Part shown: in pieces, positions 32,531 through 42,626 of the stretch
Numbering within the stretch: the first letter of the stretch is position 1
How the letters are laid out: the number at the start of each line of letters is the position of its first letter
Source: Vicia villosa
Lineage: Eukaryota > Streptophyta > Magnoliopsida > Fabales > Fabaceae
Direction of reading: 5' to 3'
NCBI RefSeq assembly: GCF_029867415.1
Contig: NC_081181.1
Span: 120,791,183-120,855,182, forward strand
Length of the DNA stretch: 64,000 nt
The notes under the pieces: model-generated
Databases searched by the model: none
Seen by the model: the letters and a program-made list of their open reading frames with translations, nothing else
Told to the model about the DNA's origin: nothing
Program-made: the position numbers and the translations under genes

Positions 32531-34915
32531 TGTAACACCCCGTACATATATGTCTAGAATAATATGCGGTGATGCTATAAATGGTACAAGAAACATACAT
32601 AAGCGATAAAGACAAGAAATTAAAATCATATACAATTCAAATATCCAACTAAAAACGTATATGATTGGCTTGTCTTCAACAATGCACAGCGGAAAAATAA
32701 CGTCTGACTAGGTCTTCCTGCCAATTACTTGTCTACGATCTTCAAGGAAGTCCATCAAGCAATCCATCTACTTCTAACCTGTTCCTGAAAATATAATAAT
32801 TGGAATGGGGTGAGATTACTAAATCTCAGTGAGTTCCCCTATCTTACGGGTTCACTCAGTTCTACAGGGTGCATGCATCATAAACGAATTCACCTAGAAT
32901 CCGGGGTTATGCCTCACGTTTAGGTGCAAATACAAACAAGGGTATCACCACAATTGGAAGTCCCGTAACTATCCAATGAGGCGTTCAATAAAACAACAAT
33001 TCACAATATGCAAACTCACATCCTTATGTGAGGAATCAAGGAGTTATACCCATCTGACTAGGCTACCTCTGCGACGTACCCTCGGTGAGTATCCAAGTAC
33101 ATATATGTCGAAAGACTTGCACAAGCACACCGCACGATGAATTCGGGTCATTCCTATATGGAATTCCACCCGAGATGAGTTAAGTTGTACCATTGCCTAC
33201 GTGACATTTACAACCTCATCACCAAGCACGCCAGTTAGTTACCAAGTGGGAAACGCCATTAAAGACCCCGGTCTTGCTTCCACTGCAATGGTATTCATCC
33301 TCTGTACGCAGGTGAGTAAACAGGTGCAATATGTCCTTTTCGACGTACAAGCCCACCGGGCGAAAGCCTAGTAACATTGTCTAATTGGCGTTACTAGAGG
33401 CAAGTAATTCAGTGATTGCCTACGTGGCATCACCCACTTACCATACTAATAACGCAGGTGAGTTACCAAGTGGGAAACGCCATTAAAGACCCTCACTTGC
33501 TTCCACCGCAATAGTAGCTCAGGTAACGCAAAATATACGGATATAGACACGTATATACAACAGGCATAAAAGCCAAATCATCCATGGTATATAATATAGA
33601 TCACAAACGCCACACGGGCTACCAATGGGCATCCACATAGTGGGTAAACAGAATTTACTATCCTAGTAGTACGGTTATACTCTGATTCACGCATATTCAA
33701 CCAAGGCAAGTTCACAAAAATCAAGCATCCGAACATCCAACCGGAATGACTGGAAAACAATTTACATTGCATTATATGCACATACTATTAGACAAAATCC
33801 ATTGTATAAATATCATGTCATTTGTACATACTCGTCACATGTGAGTTAAATATGTTTCGATCATGGAATATATTAAACATAATCAAGCCATATAATTATT
33901 TAGAACGTACATGGACACACATTAGTCTCATAACAAATAGGCTTCCGGTTCTCGACATGGAACGGAACCGCACTCGGTGAATTAAACATACATTTCTTAA
34001 TTCTATTAATGTTAATCCAACATCATGTAACTAAAAGTCCATTTTCCATAACTTTTTAATCAATTAAAAGCATTATATCTAAGCACATTCATAAAGATCA
34101 TCAAAAGACCTTTCCAACGCTTCCGACCGGGCTTCGTTTCGAGTTGTAGAACTCAAGTTATGGTCGAAACAATAAAGGAATAATTTTCTGTCATGTGCAA
34201 TCGATTTGCACCAGTGTGCAATCGATTGCTCGCTGAACCAGAAGCGCAGAAAGTTAATTTTTCACAATGCAATCGATTGCTTGACCCCTGCAATCGATTG
34301 CTTACTGAACCAGAAGCAAAAATCACATTTTTCTTGCAATATACCAGTTTCAACACATCCTAATCCATCCCAATCCAAACCTCAACATATAAAACAACCC
34401 CAGGCACAATTTATCAGTATAGGAGCATGATTTTCAGCATTTAATCAACATGCAAAGGATTTATCACAACCTAAACCCTTATTTCCCAAATCATGCATTA
34501 TTCCCAAACTCTACCCAAGGTTCTAACTAATGGAACTCACCTTGAGTTGAGATAAAGATTCTGATTTTGGTTGGTTGGGTGATGAAGATGATGGTGATGA
34601 TCAAGCCATACTTGTTTCTTGAAGCCAAACCCTCAAAATCTTCCACCATTTGCACATGCATGATGATGAGCTTGGACCTTCTTGCTTCCTCTTCTTCTCC
34701 AATTCACGTTCCTTCTTCTTTTCCTCCTACTGTCTAAATTCTGAATTTTCTAAATGGAAAAAGAGGGAATGATAAGTCCAAAATGTCCTTAAGTGGTACA
34801 TGCAATAATGTCCAATGACCATTATGCCCTTTAACTAGATAGTATTTTCCAATATGCCATGTAGTTCCATTCTAACTAAATGCATGGATTCCAACTAATC
34901 CACTATCTCATTTTT
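32531..34915 (-). repeat. E1 5' LTR, truncated at its sense start
   Basis: Begins TGTAACACCCC on the plus strand and matches bases 1-1020 from about 33893 onward. The last about 55 bp seen in the left LTR (to GATGTTACA) are missing. Instead a 65-bp-offset partial duplication follows (34916-34962) and then foreign AT-rich sequence. The palindrome cluster is at 34195-34301. Confidence 0.85.
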
Positions 34916-34962
34916 AATATGCCATGTAGTTCCATTCTAACTAAATGCATGGATTCCAACTA
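34916..34962. repeat. Partial tandem duplication at the broken E1 LTR end
   Basis: These 47 bp repeat 34851-34897 exactly or nearly so (AATATGCCATGTAGTTCC... CCAACTA). The copy stops where AT-rich sequence TTATTAATATATAAAAG begins. Confidence 0.85.
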
Positions 34963-35400
34963 TTATTAATATATAAAAGTAATAGTACTTGGAAATTCCA
35001 GTAAAAGCCTTCTGATAAATGAACTGAAACTCAGACTCTAATTTTTTGTTGATTATTTATTTTTTCTAATTCATTATTTTTTGGCTTCAAATTCAAATCT
35101 ACGTGTTAAATGGTTAAACCCTAAAATTTATTTCACCATTGAATGGATACGTTTTCTATATATGCGTTTGAAAAAATCAATTCCTCCACTACCCAAAAAA
35201 AAATTACTTGTGCCCTTTCAATTTTCTATGCGTTTCAAACTTTTAATTCTCACGTTATATATCACAACCAACAATGGCACACCAGTATTCACTTTCTCTT
35301 TTACAGGTTTGAAGTTTCTTCTCCATTTTTGTTTTCTATTAATTTGTACGATTTGGTATTTGCCAAGTGAAATCTGTTTTCTTCTTATTTAAGCATTCCC

Positions 35401-36015
35401 ATGGCTCGCCCTTCCGATTCTGTGAAGGACATCAATGAGTCGAAGGATTTGTGGAAGATTGAAGTTAGTTGTAAGCATATATATTATGTAACAAGTTCTT
35501 CCAACAAAGAACGTTTTAGTAAATTCTATTGTTTTTGTCTTACACACTGTGTTCTGCCTTATTACTAACAAATATTATTTCTGTTTTTTTAAGCATGATA
35601 TGATTCAAGCGATTGTACCTACTATTTGGTTTTCAAATTCAAGTCCGAACTATCAGCTGGAAGTTCCTATATCATGCAGAATTTCAAAGTTGACGAATCA
35701 TTCTTACAAATTGGTTTTATGTGGATCAACTTCTGTTAAGAAATCAGACCTTCCTGACATTCCTGCTTATTACCTTAACCTTCTTGGATTTGATGCCATA
35801 GTTGAAGGAAGGTTTCAGTCTAATATTTTTGTTGTTAAGTTAATTGTATTCTTTGTGATAGATTTCTGAATTTTATGTAATATTATTTATTCCTTGAACA
35901 TGTTTTGTTTTTTAGATATCCTTGGAGGTATTATTGAGATTTCTCAATCTCAAATAAATGGTGACAACAACAAGAACAGAGTTGTTTTTACCATTGTTGT
36001 TTTTGTATGCATCCA
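35401..36015 (+). pseudogene. Replication protein A large-subunit-like (OB-fold) gene fragment, broken
   Basis: An ATG at 35401 opens a stretch reading ARPSDSVKDINESKDLWKI, then DMIQAIVPT (about 35597-35623), then in another frame FKFKSELSAGSSYIMQNFKV (about 35630-35692), then LTNHSYKLVLCGSTSVKKSDLPDIP (about 35687-35763), and finally GGIIEISQSQING (about 35925-35965). This block order is that of the N-terminal OB domain of plant RPA1-like proteins, which bind single-stranded DNA. At least two frame changes, plus likely intron remnants (around 35518-35593 and 35810-35915), break it, and later DNA-binding domains and the zinc finger are absent. I judge it a captured, decayed fragment, not a working host gene. 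Confidence 0.6.
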
Positions 36016-36062
36016 CCATTCTTGATGATCAGGTAGGAAGAGCTTTTGTTGCGGCAAACTGT

Positions 36063-36088
36063 AAGGCTTCCTTCTATAAGGAAGCCTT
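36063..36088. repeat. Perfect 11-bp inverted repeat (hairpin)
   Basis: AAGGCTTCCTT, CTAT, AAGGAAGCCTT: 11-bp arms and a 4-base loop. It lies immediately before a 40-bp direct duplication. Confidence 0.8.
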
Positions 36089-36172
36089 TTATGTGAGAGG
36101 TGCACACATATGCTTGAATGGATCATCCTTCTTTTATGTGAGAGGTGCACACATATGCTTGAATGGATCATT
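36087..36172. repeat. Direct duplication of about 40 bp
   Basis: TTTTATGTGAGAGGTGCACA..GAATGGATCAT occurs at 36087-36126 and again at 36133-36172 with a 6-7 bp spacer. Confidence 0.8.
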
Positions 36173-36179
36173 TTTCAAA

Positions 36180-37470
36180 TATATGGTCTTTAAACACGTA
36201 TCTCTTTCTTTTAATTAGTTGGTATTGGAAGTTACAATAATTGTTTCCCAATAATCCTTCATTGTACATAATATATTTAATTACTTGAATATTATCATCA
36301 TTAGGTTTTTTTGACTTTAACTTAACATTATACCAAATATATTTATACCATAATTATTAATTACATAATATTAACCATTAAACTTCTCAAACCAACCGTC
36401 AGCTCTTCAAAATTCCAACAAATTAGAACATAAAATAATAATGTTCAAAATTTAATCTCTTTCTTTCTTAATTTTAGAAATTATTATTAGTTATTATTAT
36501 TAATTATTGAGCTAATATATTTATTAAAAAAATAAATTAGCTTTCAATGGTAACCTACACACGATTTTATTTTTGTATGTATTTGTTTAAACATTAAAAT
36601 ATATCAAATCATAACTTATTATTTTTTAAAAGGAAAGACATACTTAAAGTAAATTATTTCTTTCTCATTAATTATTATCCAATTTAATTAGGACATATAA
36701 ACTTTACCGCGCATCAATAGTAAATTCCATCTTATTAAATAAAATGTAAAAAAATAATATACAATAATTATATCCATATATTTTATTTATTTGTGATACT
36801 CTTTTTAAAATATATCTAATATATTAACTATAATTACGAATACTTTTAAACTACAATAAAAATGTAAGATGATATGACAAATATGAACTTATTGATATAA
36901 AAATAATAATTAAAAAGAATCATAATTAAAAGTAATTTTATGAATTTATTTAAAAAGTATCCTGACGGGTACTGTCATACAATCTATTATCTATTATAAT
37001 ATATAAAAACTAAAGTACCTGAAAATTGATAATGTCGTATTAGATTTTTTATTTTATTGAATATTGTTATAATTATAGGAATGAAATAATTATTGTTATA
37101 AATATAGTTGTTCCAATGTTCAAATAAATAGGAATATATTTTATGTATTTAATACAAAAAATCACACCTTTTAAATTGATTACAAAATCAATCACCATTA
37201 TTATAAAATTAAATAATATTTATTGATTATTATTATTATCATTAATGTATATCATCAAAACAATTCTTAGGAGTTAAAAATGAAATAAATTTCATTTATG
37301 TGTTTTTTATCATCCTAAAGTTATATAAGTGGATTTATATATATTTTTTAAATTATGTTTAAAATATGTCAATAATTCATGAAGTTAAAGGCTAATGGCA
37401 CAGACATACACGGGTAAATGACTATTTAATTATCATAGGTATTAAAACTCATGTTTTTAACTTTTCAACA
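36180..37470. other. AT-rich region without recognisable genes
   Basis: Strongly AT-rich, with many ATTATTATT and TATTTATT tracts and only random short frames. A possible second Helitron-like start lies at 36983. I see nothing else that can be named. Confidence 0.5.
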
Positions 37471-37957
37471 TAAAATCTGTAATATCCCATATTAACCTAT
37501 TGTATATGTACTAGAAGCCTTAAATAGAATTGGATAATTAGTTGGAAATGAACCAAGTGGCATTGTTGTAATTACCACTTAGTTAAAGGACAATTTGGAC
37601 ATTATACATTGTGCATGTGGACTTAAGGCATGTTTGGAGTGATAGTGTTTCATAAAACAGATTTTTATAAGTGGAGTGGAGAGTGTTAAGGAAGAGAAGC
37701 TCATGTGTTCATCTTCAAAACTCATTTTCGCAACTATGGTACAGCCCTCACTAAAAAGGTAATATCTCTCTGCTCGTAACTCCGATTGAGCTGATTCTGG
37801 CCTTGTTGGAAAGCTTACGAATTTCTCTACGATTTGCATATATGGTTCGCATTTATAGGCACTATATTGATGGAGATAATCTGGTCTGAAGTTGAGTGAT
37901 CCATGCTGAGAGTGTGAATATGAGGGTTACGGGATTGATGATGATGGGAGCAAAACT
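37471..37957 (+). repeat. Old LTR piece related to the E1 LTR start (plus orientation)
   Basis: Begins TGTAATATCCCATATT and shares ordered blocks with the E1 LTR sense start (minus strand from 1073). Examples are a ...TTAGTTGGAA.. block and ACCACTTA..AAGGACA.TTTGGAC. Divergence is high. It ends where a second LTR piece starts in the other orientation. Confidence 0.5.
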
Positions 37958-37958
37958 G

Positions 37959-38490
37959 TAACACCCCATACATAACTGACTAGTATATTATGCATGAAAC
38001 GTTAAAAATTGATACTGAGTACATACAAAAGCTATAGATATAGAAAGATCCATAATACAATACAACATGAAATTCTAATAAGAATTACAGAACATTTGTC
38101 TTCAATGGATCCGCACAGCGGAAAAAGAGATCTGACGAGGTCTCCGAGCCATCACCACTTCCAAGTCTTCAGTCCAAACCTGCTACTGACCAAACACTAC
38201 TAAACTGCACCTGAAAAAAATAATTTGATTGGGGTGAGATTACTAAATCTCACTGAGTCCTCCTATCCTATGGGTCCACTCGGATCTACAGGGTACATGC
38301 ATCAAAACCGAATCCGCCATTGATCCGGGGTTTAACCTCACATCCGGTATAAATACGGAGAAAACAAAGTGACTCGTCCACCATTGGACTTGTCTCAAGC
38401 AAATACACAATGTATAGCAAACAAGTATGCAAACCCGCATCCACACACGGGGAATCCAGAAGTGTAACAACCTCGGCTAGATTATGGAAT
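37959..38490 (-). repeat. Old LTR piece related to the E1 LTR 3' end (minus orientation)
   Basis: Begins TGTAACACCCCATACATA like 32531 and shares the CACAGCGGAAAAA, GGGGTGAGATTACTAAATCTCA and TCCGGGGTT blocks with 32690-32910 in the same order. It is diverged, and is broken off at the copia array start (38494). Confidence 0.75.
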
Positions 38491-39236
38491 AAATGTAAGT
38501 TTAAGAGTGCGCCTAAGAGGGGGGGTGAATTAGGTTTTCAAAGATTTATCCGGTTTTTAGAATACTTGTACTTATTTTTGGTTAAGTGTTTGAAGGTTTT
38601 TGAATGGTTCTTTTCTTTTCTTGATAATAGTGATGAAAGCGATAAATTGCGGAAAAGTAAAGAACACAATGATATATACTGGTTCCCCTCACAATCCGAG
38701 AGTACTCCAGTCCCCTTTCAAACACGAAAGAGATTTTACTATTGTTAGATCTTTGTACAAGCCTATACCAAGACTCCTCCTACAATCTTCTAACAAAACC
38801 ACCAAGAACAATACTCTTGGATTTTTCACTAACTTGTTTCCAACAATCCTAGACAACAAGATCTCAACCACCAAGAACAATCTTCTTGGATTTACTATCT
38901 TGATTATGAGAACAATCCTCTCATTAATCAATAACCCTTGCTTCCAACAATCCTGGATAGCAAGTCAATAATAATGAATATATTTGAGTAGAAATGTTAA
39001 TGAACATATATCAATCTATAAGATTGATCTTCTCTTTTAAGCAAGACAATTTACAATGATATAATAGTGCTCAAGTGTTTATGTATGAATGAGAAACTTT
39101 TCTAACAATGTGTAGAAAAAGTTTCAATGAAAGTTCAAGTATGAAACACTTGTATGAAAATATATGATGAAAATATATGATCAAAAATGTGGTAAATTGT
39201 AATGAAAGAGGTGATATTTAAATCTGAAGTTTATGG

Positions 39237-39247
39237 TATTTATATAG
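39237..39247 (-). promoter_or_regulatory. TATA box of the copia LTR
   Basis: Minus-strand CCTATATAAAT; the same in the second LTR at 43373-43383. It lies about 120 bp downstream (sense) of the nearest palindrome. Confidence 0.65.
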
Positions 39248-39362
39248 GTATTTACACCCTTTAGAAATAGTATAAAATGATCAACCAATGCAATGTTTAA
39301 GGTTTGAGAATATAATTTCGTTTGGGTGAAAACATGCACTAGAAAAACACACTGGTTTAGTA

Positions 39363-39545
39363 GGAACCGGTTCCTGCATAGGACAACCCGGTTCCTGCTG
39401 AACGTTACAGCAGAAATATTCAAATTTTGAACTGAGGAACCGGTTCCCACCTAGGGACAACCCGGTTCCCCATAGTAAACCACAGAATGCTGAAAACTGA
39501 GAATGCTGGGAACCGGTTCCCATCTGGGACAACCCGATTCCTGGA
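39363..39545. repeat. Paired palindrome cluster in copia LTR (GGAACCGGTTCC type)
   Basis: Perfect 12-bp palindromes at 39363-39374, 39437-39448 and 39509-39520. Each is followed about 11 bp later by a partial copy ACCCGGTTCC (or ACCCGATTCC), giving three cassettes at about 73-bp spacing. The second LTR has the same at 43498-43509, 43571-43582 and 43644-43655. Confidence 0.9.
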
Positions 39546-39622
39546 ACCTTTACTTAGGATTTTGACTTTGAAAAAGGTTTCAACAAGAGTTTACTTTGGA
39601 GTGAAACTTATGCCATGCATAT

Positions 39623-40458
39623 ATAAGTTTGAGTATGTATGAATGAAAGTTTATATGATTTTTGAGCACTAAGAAATATCAATGTAAAAGGAATTTAGCT
39701 TGTACCATTATGACATGAAGACCAATCAATCAAAGCTAATCTCCATGAAAGTTGCAATCTTGAACCATAGCTAATTTGATCTTTTTGCTCATCCTTTATT
39801 TATGCATGCTCATGATAGTTGTCTTCATCAAAACATAGTATTGTAGAAGCTTGCCTTCACATTCTCCCCCTTTTTGATGATGACAACCTTTGAAATATGA
39901 AGTGTAATGTTCTTATGTGAATGCTCCCCCTAAATTTGATAACTCCCTCTTGATCAAAGCTCTCCCTTGATTTATAGAGAATATTATTTCTTTGTGGCTG
40001 CAAATGTTAGAGACAAGCAAGCATACACATATACACAAGCATAAGTTTGAGTATGTATGAATGAAAGTTTATATGATTTTTGAGCACTAAGAAATATCAA
40101 TGTAAAAGGAATTTAGCTTGTACCATTATAACATGAAGATCAATCAATCAAAGCTAATCTCCATGAAAGTTGCAATCTTGAACCATAGCTAATTTGATCT
40201 TTTTGCTCATCCTTTATTGATGCATGCTCATGATAGTTGTCTTCATCAAAACATAGTATTGTAGAAGCTTGCCTTCACATTCTCCCCCTTTTTCATGATG
40301 ACAACCTTTGAAATATGAAGTGTAATGTTCTTATGTGAATGCTCCCCCTAATTTTGATAACTCCCCCTTGATCAAAGCTCTCCCTTGATTTATAGAGAAT
40401 ATTATTTCTTTGTGGCTGCAAATGTTAGAGACAAGCAAGCATACACATATACACAGAT
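39623..40458. repeat. 418-bp tandem duplication covering LTR end plus polypurine tract
   Basis: Unit 39623-40040 is repeated at 40041-40458. Each unit holds the last about 239 bp of the LTR (sense start), the polypurine tract and about 180 bp of internal sequence. The same duplication exists in the second array unit (43758-44175 and 44176-44593), so it predates the array. Confidence 0.9.
39862..39876 (-). promoter_or_regulatory. Copia polypurine tract (first of two)
   Basis: Minus-strand CAAAAAGGGGGAGAA against LTR start TGTGAAGG. Duplicates stand at 40280-40294, 43997-44011 and 44415-44429. A third, similar purine run lies at about 40466-40480. Confidence 0.75.
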
Positions 40459-40872
40459 ATCTTCTCCCCCTTTGTCATTATCAAAAAGGATGGGAAAAAG
40501 ATAATTTATTATAAAATATGAACACAATTAATTCTTTACCTATGAGTTTTACCTCATGAGTGACTTCATCAAACATTCATCTTTGATGAATATTATTTTG
40601 AAGCTTTTGTCACAAAGTTGGCTTTTGCTTAGAAGATTTTGCTTTAGTCTTTCAACATAAAGTAAGTCTTCAATTGATATGAAATTTAGTACTCCAACTT
40701 TGTCAATGCCAAGAATTCTTCCTTTAAGGTATTCTCCATATGTGAAATCACCCTTGGACTTTATAACTAGATTTGAAAGTTAGTTTAAGTCTTCCATCAA
40801 ATGCTTAGAACCACCACTTGTCAAAAAACACCATAGATTTTAAGTGGTCCTTAAGCAAACCTACAAAACAAA
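40459..40872 (-). other. Copia array unit 1, 3' untranslated region
   Basis: Lies between the duplicated LTR end and the gag stop. It has no protease, integrase or RT remnant and no frame worth noting. The same stretch recurs at 44594-45007. Confidence 0.6.
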
Positions 40873-42579
40873 TTAAGTTTGATTTGGTACCAAATGTGCT
40901 TTGGGTCCATCATAGTTAGTTCCTTTCTTAACCCACACATAATGCCCACTTGGTACACTAAAGTTTCTCACATAGCAAGCATTAGGTGTATGACCAATAA
41001 TACCACAATAAAAACAAGTAGGTTCAAAGTTACTTCTATATCTAGGAACATAAGATTTATTTTTAGGAAATCTTTTCTTAGGATGATGATGAACCTTTTG
41101 TGCTTTATCCAATTTGTTGAAGTGTTCACTTGCCTTCACAAAGATAGTTTTACTAGTACTTGGTTTAGACTTTGCATATCCAAGACCACTTTTATCATTA
41201 GGGAATCTTTGTTGCCTAAGGACACCTTCCAACCCAATTTGTCCTTTTTCATACCTTTCAAGGACTCTCTTTAATTGAACAATTTGAAAAGAAAATGATT
41301 CACAATTCTTGCATGCAACACTATCTTCTTTAACACTAATCATTTTTTCTTTGTCATCTTTTTGTTCTTCTTCTATTATCTTAACCTTCTCTTCTAAAGA
41401 TGATATTATTTTCTTTTGAGATGAGATAGTTTTATAGAGAATTTTGCACTCATTTAACAATTCATTTATTGCACCTTGTGCATCAATATCATAAAGAGAA
41501 AATTCATTACTAACCTCATTGTCTTCATCATCGGAATGGTGTGTTGCTACCAATGCAAGATTCACATGTTCTTCATCTGAAGATGAACTTATTTCATTGT
41601 TATCCCATGCTACATATGCTTTCTTTGATTTTTTATCCTTATTTTTCTTGAAGTATTTGTTCTTCTTTTCAAGTTTAGGGCATTCACTTTTGACATGTCC
41701 TTTTCCTCCACATTCAAAGCATTTAATCTTCCTTGTTGGTGCTTCCTCTTTAATGATCTCCTTTTTCCTTTCTTTTCTTAGAAACTTTTCAAATTTTTTG
41801 ATAAACTCATCATCTTCTTCACTAGTGGATTCATCCTCTTGATTTCTATCATGATGCTTGGCTCTTGTCTTTAAGGCAATATCTTTTGAATCTTTTATTT
41901 GAATTTCATGCGTTTCAAGTCTTCCGAGTTCTGTTTCATATTCTTGAAGTTTACCGAACAAGGTTGCAGAAGTCATCTTTGATAGATTCTTTTTCTCGAA
42001 TATCGCCATTACTTTCGGTTGCCATTATCTTGTTAAAGATCTAAGCACCTTTAGATTTAGTTCTTCGGTATTTAGGGTCTTACCAAGTGCCTTCAAGTGA
42101 TTTGTCAAATGAACAAATCGTTTTTGCAATTCGAGAATAGTTTCTCTGGGCTTCATTCTAAACAGTTCGTATTCTTGACTTAAGGTATTCAATCTTGATC
42201 TTTTAACTTCGGTGGTACCTTCATGAGTTTCTACAAGAGTATCCCATATTTCCTTTGCTGTTGTACATGCCGATACTCGGAAAAATTCATCCATACTAAG
42301 AGCACCTTGAAGAAGATTGATAGCCTTTTTGTCAGCAAGAACCTTCTTTCTATCATCATCATTCCATAAAACTTTAAGCTTTGTTGATTCAACACCATCG
42401 ACAACAGTTGTAGGAACAAAGGAACCATTTTGGACTGCTTCCCATACTTCTTCTCCTTGTGCTTCTAAGTGAGCCTTCATTCGGATTTTCCAAAAGTCAA
42501 AGTATTCACCACAAAATAATGGAGGCTTGTTGTTACTAACACCATCTCTAAAAACTGGATTTTGATTTGCGGAAGCCAT
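40873..42579 (-). pseudogene. Copia-type gag, unit 1 (nonsense at codon 185)
   Basis: A 568-residue gag frame interrupted by TAA at 42027-42025, where unit 2 has GAA (Glu). Gag packages the element RNA. N-terminal part (about 1-185): the UBN2/DUF4219-type copia gag with PPLFCGEYFDFWKIRMKAHL, AKEIWDTLVETHEGT and LQKRFVHLTNHLKALGK. A CCHC knuckle C-F-E-C-x4-H-x4-C follows at about residue 287, then acidic and coiled-coil stretches (about 330-420). A second, C-terminal CCHC-like finger (C-F-Y-C-x4-H-x4-C, about 525) comes just before the stop. The C-terminus ends at the place where an autonomous copia element would continue into protease. A G-to-T change explains the stop. Confidence 0.85.
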
Positions 42580-42610
42580 TATGGATCTTTAGGAACAGGT
42601 TACCTATAAC

Positions 42611-42624
42611 CTGCTCTGATGCCA
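42611..42624 (-). promoter_or_regulatory. Copia primer binding site, tRNA-Met type
   Basis: Minus-strand TGGCATCAGAGCAG, two bases from the LTR end. It matches the initiator tRNA-Met complement (TGGTATCAGAGC) with one mismatch. The unit-2 copy at 46744-46757 is cut before its last two bases. Confidence 0.8.
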
Positions 42625-42626
42625 AT

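Larger units (their letters stand above)
1..34962 (-). mobile_element. E1: large non-coding LTR retrotransposon (LARD-like), interrupted by Ogre E2
   Basis: A minus-strand element made of a left LTR (cut by the window start, ends 1073), an internal region at 1074-5059 that resumes at 32484-32530, and a right LTR from 32531. The Ogre at 5060-32483 sits inside it, with its target duplication at 5055-5059 and 32484-32488. Bases 1-1020 and about 33893-34915 are near-identical, which identifies the two LTRs. LTR ends are TGTAAC(A)YCCC-like and inverted. A tRNA-Met-type primer site lies beside the right LTR and a G-rich polypurine tract beside the left one, so the element reads on the minus strand. 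I found no gag or pol in the internal ~4 kb. It is either a LARD or a heavily decayed gypsy element. Confidence 0.8.
34960..36995 (+). mobile_element. Possible Helitron-like segment carrying an RPA-like pseudogene
   Basis: The left edge CTATTATTAATATATAAAAG resembles plant Helitron 5' ends, and a similar start recurs at 36983 (TCTATTATAATATATAAAAA). Just before the latter, GTATCCTGACGGGTAC (36957-36972) can form a 6-bp hairpin about 15-20 bp from a CTAT, roughly where a Helitron 3' end would be, though a clean CTRR is missing. The cargo includes an OB-fold replication-protein-A-like fragment, a gene type plant Helitrons often carry. The boundaries are tentative. Confidence 0.35.
38494..39861 (-). 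repeat. Copia array LTR, first copy
   Basis: 1368 bp, TGTAAG...TTCACA on the plus strand. On the sense (minus) strand: start TGTGAAGGC at 39861, a palindrome cluster at 39363-39520, and a clear TATA box (CCTATATAAAT) at 39247-39237. A conspicuous G-run (GAGGGGGGG) stands near 38514-38523, close to the sense 3' end. Confidence 0.9.

Noticed and set aside
35081..35392. Two overlapping 75-103 codon frames before the RPA-like fragment
   Set aside because: AT-rich, in different frames, with no motif; probably untranslated sequence upstream of the captured gene fragment.
35401..36015. A working host RPA1 gene
   Set aside because: Recognisable blocks lie in different frames, the DNA-binding C-terminal domains are missing, and it sits amid transposons.
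38410..38971. Frames of 112-123 codons at the copia LTR 3' end (also 42735-43106)
   Set aside because: Repeated because the LTR is repeated, not on the sense strand, and no family resemblance.
40879..41842. Plus-strand frames of 107-131 codons opposite the copia gag (also 45014-45989)
   Set aside because: Antisense shadows of the low-complexity gag coding sequence.
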